Below are positions 61,981 through 64,000 of a DNA stretch of 64,000 bases, piece by piece. Under the pieces are notes generated by a model. The model worked only from the letters and a program-made list of their open reading frames with translations, was not told the DNA's origin and made no database searches. The position numbers and the translations under genes are program-made. The DNA is from Lactiplantibacillus paraplantarum (GTDB lineage Bacteria; Bacillota; Bacilli; Lactobacillales; Lactobacillaceae). How positions within the stretch are numbered: the first letter of the stretch is position 1; each line of letters opens with the position of its first letter. The stretch lies in the NCBI RefSeq assembly GCF_003641145.1, contig NZ_CP032744.1:124001-188000 (forward strand). The letters run 5' to 3'.

Positions 61981-63642
61981 TTATTTGGCCATGTAGGCAC
62001 TCTTAAAGTTATAGTTGATGCCGGCTGTGTTGTAAATAAGTCCTTTCAATTTGGGGTTAACCATCTGAGCAATGACATTTTGTGAAAGTGGTGCAACACC
62101 TTGGTCAGTCCCCAATGTTTCAGCGGCAGTGGCTAGTGCTTGCCAACGTTTGGTTGTGCTAGTCGTGCTATTGGCCGTATCAATTGCTTGATCATAAGTC
62201 TTATTGGTCCACTTGCCAAAGTTGTAGTCGTTAGTTGACGTCATGATACCGAGATCGGAAATTGGATCGGCAAAATCAGCTTGCCATGCGGAGATGACCA
62301 ATTGGAAGTTACCAGCAATTTCTCGAGAAATTCTTGTTTTGTATGGTACCGTGACACTTTGAACTTTCAGTCCGGGGAGCTCTTTTTCTAGTTGCCCCTG
62401 AACGTATTCGGCAAGAGCCTTCATCTGGTCAGTATCGTCATGCGTCAAGGTCAAAGTAACCGATTTTTTACCGGTTTCTTTCAAGCCTTGTTGCCAAAGC
62501 TTTTTAGCTTTAGCAGTATCTTGGGTCACCGAGGATTTGACCGTGTTTTCAGTTGCGAAATCTTTACCAGTAGTGGGATCAGTTGCTAGACCAGTGGTGA
62601 CAAAACCTTTAGGTGTAACTGAACCGTCACCTAGAACATCATTGACTAATTGTTTACGGTTGAGCGTCAACGACATTGCTTGACGAATCTTTTTATTAGC
62701 AAGTAACTTAACTTTCTTTTGATTGAATTCCAAATAATTCAAACGGGAAGATTTACGGATTACTAACTTAGAATTATTCTTTTCATTTTTAACTTGTTGT
62801 CCAGAGAGGGTTGCCATATCAAGTTTGTTGCTTTGGAAAAGATTGAAAGCAGTTGTAGTTGATTTGACAACTTGATCGTTAATTTTGGTTAAGTAAACGT
62901 GCTTTTTATCCCAATAATTAGTATTACGCTTAAGCGCCCAAGTTGAGTTGGTACCCTTCCAACCGGTCATCTTGAACGGACCATCGTAGACCATTTTGCT
63001 AGAACTAGTCCCGTAATCCTTCCCGTATTTTTCAACGGCATGTTGGTTTTGCGGGAAGAATACGACGAAGCCCATTAATAATTTAAAGTATTGCATTGGT
63101 TTATCAAGCGTTACGGTTAACTTATACTTACCATCGGCCTTGATACCTAACGTACTAGCCTTGGCCTTACCACTGACAATCTTATCAGCATTTTTAATGC
63201 CGGAATACAAGTAAGCGTACTGCGAGGCAGTTTTAGGATTGACAGTTCGCCGCCAACCATAGACGAAATCTTTAGCGGTCACTTGGTCGCCGTTACTCCA
63301 CTTAGCATTTTTGCGTAGCGTAAATGTGTAAGTTTTTTTATCACTAGAAACAGTGGTCTTGGTGGCAATTCCAGGTGTGACCTTACTATTCTTCCCTAAA
63401 CGGTATAACCCTTCTTGGGAGTTGCTGATCATGGTACCACTAATCACGTCGGTTGCCAGAGATGGGTCTAAGGTAGTTAAGTCCTGGCCGTTTTCTGACC
63501 AATTGAGAACTTGAGTCTTGGCCATCTCGGACGTAGTATTGCCGGCGTTACTCGTACTAGATGAAGATTGCCCGCAACCCACTAATAAGACCCCAGTGGT
63601 TGCGGTTACTGCTGCGATTGTTGCAAATGATTTCCATTGCAT
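61981..63642 (-). CDS. oppA: Oligopeptide-binding lipoprotein OppA, copy 2
   Basis: 553 residues. Lipobox LLVGC at ~20. SBP_bac_5 motifs: GDQVTAKDFVYGWRRTVNP, MVYDGPFKMTGWKGTNSTW, AWQADFADPISDLGIMTS. It is very similar to copy 1 over the full length; differences concentrate in the signal peptide and scattered surface positions. ATG 63642 follows TTAGGGGGTAC. It has a separate promoter (63686-63714) and terminator. Two close binding proteins may widen peptide range or feed a peptide-signalling regulator such as the Rgg-like protein nearby. Confidence 0.93.
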   Translation of the reverse strand: MQWKSFATIAAVTATTGVLLVGCGQSSSSTSNAGNTTSEMAKTQVLNWSENGQDLTTLDPSLATDVISGTMISNSQEGLYRLGKNSKVTPGIATKTTVSSDKKTYTFTLRKNAKWSNGDQVTAKDFVYGWRRTVNPKTASQYAYLYSGIKNADKIVSGKAKASTLGIKADGKYKLTVTLDKPMQYFKLLMGFVVFFPQNQHAVEKYGKDYGTSSSKMVYDGPFKMTGWKGTNSTWALKRNTNYWDKKHVYLTKINDQVVKSTTTAFNLFQSNKLDMATLSGQQVKNEKNNSKLVIRKSSRLNYLEFNQKKVKLLANKKIRQAMSLTLNRKQLVNDVLGDGSVTPKGFVTTGLATDPTTGKDFATENTVKSSVTQDTAKAKKLWQQGLKETGKKSVTLTLTHDDTDQMKALAEYVQGQLEKELPGLKVQSVTVPYKTRISREIAGNFQLVISAWQADFADPISDLGIMTSTNDYNFGKWTNKTYDQAIDTANSTTSTTKRWQALATAAETLGTDQGVAPLSQNVIAQMVNPKLKGLIYNTAGINYNFKSAYMAK

Positions 63643-63685
63643 ATAATATGTACCCCCTAATTCAAATGATTATGATATACAGATG

Positions 63686-63714
63686 AGAATACATTAAAAT
63701 TAGATTAAATACAA
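63686..63714 (-). promoter_or_regulatory. Promoter of OppA copy 2
   Basis: Minus strand: -35 TTGTAT (63709-63714), 17-bp spacer, -10 TATTCT (63686-63691). Confidence 0.6.
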
Positions 63715-63745
63715 TATTATTTTTTTAATCATTAAAATTATTAAG

Positions 63746-63788
63746 CAAAAAAAGCTATCACCACCTGTAGGGAGTTGTGATAGCTTAA
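63746..63788 (-). terminator. Terminator of the GNAT gene
   Basis: AAGCTATCAC...GTGATAGCTT stem, T7 on the minus strand. Confidence 0.88.
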
Positions 63789-63797
63789 TTAACCAAA

Positions 63798-64000
63798 CTA
63801 ACGTTGCCATTGCATAGTATATTCCGGCTGATTAGTGGCTTGGTCAATGGTCTGATTGAGAACGCGGAAGCCACTGTGGTGATAAAATGCGACGGCTTGG
63901 CGATTAGCAATGTAAACGTTCAGCCGCAAGCATTGATGGTTGTTTTTAACCAGTGTCAACAACGCCGTGCCAATGCCCTGATGCTGGGCATCTTTACGAA
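63798..64000 (-). CDS. GNAT family N-acetyltransferase, C-terminal part only
   Basis: The gene runs off the right edge; 67 codons plus a stop (TAG, 63798-63800) are visible. The acetyl-CoA loop HQGIGTALL and the segment NVYIANRQAVAFYHHSGF are diagnostic of GNAT enzymes. The substrate cannot be told. It has no start in the window. Confidence 0.88.
   Translation of the reverse strand, partial: RKDAQHQGIGTALLTLVKNNHQCLRLNVYIANRQAVAFYHHSGFRVLNQTIDQATNQPEYTMQWQR

Overview
This 64 kb window reads as chromosome of a low-to-mid GC Firmicute, most likely Lactiplantibacillus plantarum or a close relative. Reasons: oleate hydratase, the sucrose cluster pts1BCA-sacA-sacR with GH13 alpha-glucosidases, a DhaS/DhaQ-controlled dihydroxyacetone kinase operon, T-box leaders, and a sortase substrate with an LPQTSE anchor. 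I see no rRNA, tRNA, CRISPR array, insertion sequence or prophage. The species call rests on recognition, not on a search.

Layout. 1-5 kb: oleate hydratase, a secreted Lys/Thr/Ala-rich protein, and a frameshifted CxxC protein gene followed directly by a perfect 16-bp parS-like site. 5-10 kb: an Old Yellow Enzyme, then an ECF transporter (S component, fused double ATPase, EcfT) behind a T-box leader that reads as Met-specific. 10-20 kb: a GntR regulator, a PadR regulator with two tandem DUF2812 membrane proteins, an AP2-domain protein, an SDR, an ABC-2 exporter with its TetR regulator and a 31-bp operator, and an acyl-CoA dehydrogenase-like/EtfA-like fusion. 20-25 kb: a frameshifted folT-like gene, then dhaS, dhaQ and dhaKLM-glpF with a recognisable DhaS operator.

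25-39 kb is a maltodextrin regulon: two LacI regulators, an alpha-glucosidase, MalE/F/G/A, an intracellular GH13 enzyme, the ATPase MsmK/MalK and a GH65 maltose phosphorylase. Imported maltodextrins would be trimmed by the GH13 enzymes and maltose phosphorolysed to glucose plus beta-glucose-1-phosphate. A SemiSWEET gene follows; it appears to use an ATT start codon. 39-49 kb is the sucrose regulon: sacK, a GH36 alpha-galactosidase and pts1BCA on the minus strand, and sacA, sacR and agl2 on the plus strand, with matched SacR operators over both divergent promoters. 49-54 kb: an MDR oxidoreductase, a NhaC-family transporter behind a Tyr-type T-box (predicted tyrosine transporter), a third alpha-glucosidase and a LysR regulator.

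54-64 kb: a 970-bp AT-rich gap, a 1007-residue LPQTSE-anchored surface protein with an (AGCAGT)13 serine tract and 37 Glu-Pro-Ser/Asn repeats, an unlisted 43-codon ORF with strong start signals just downstream of an Rgg/RRNPP-type regulator, two tandem oligopeptide-binding lipoproteins (OppA), and the 3' end of a GNAT acetyltransferase. The small peptide, TPR regulator and peptide-binding lipoproteins together resemble a peptide-signalling module and are my best candidate for an undescribed system.
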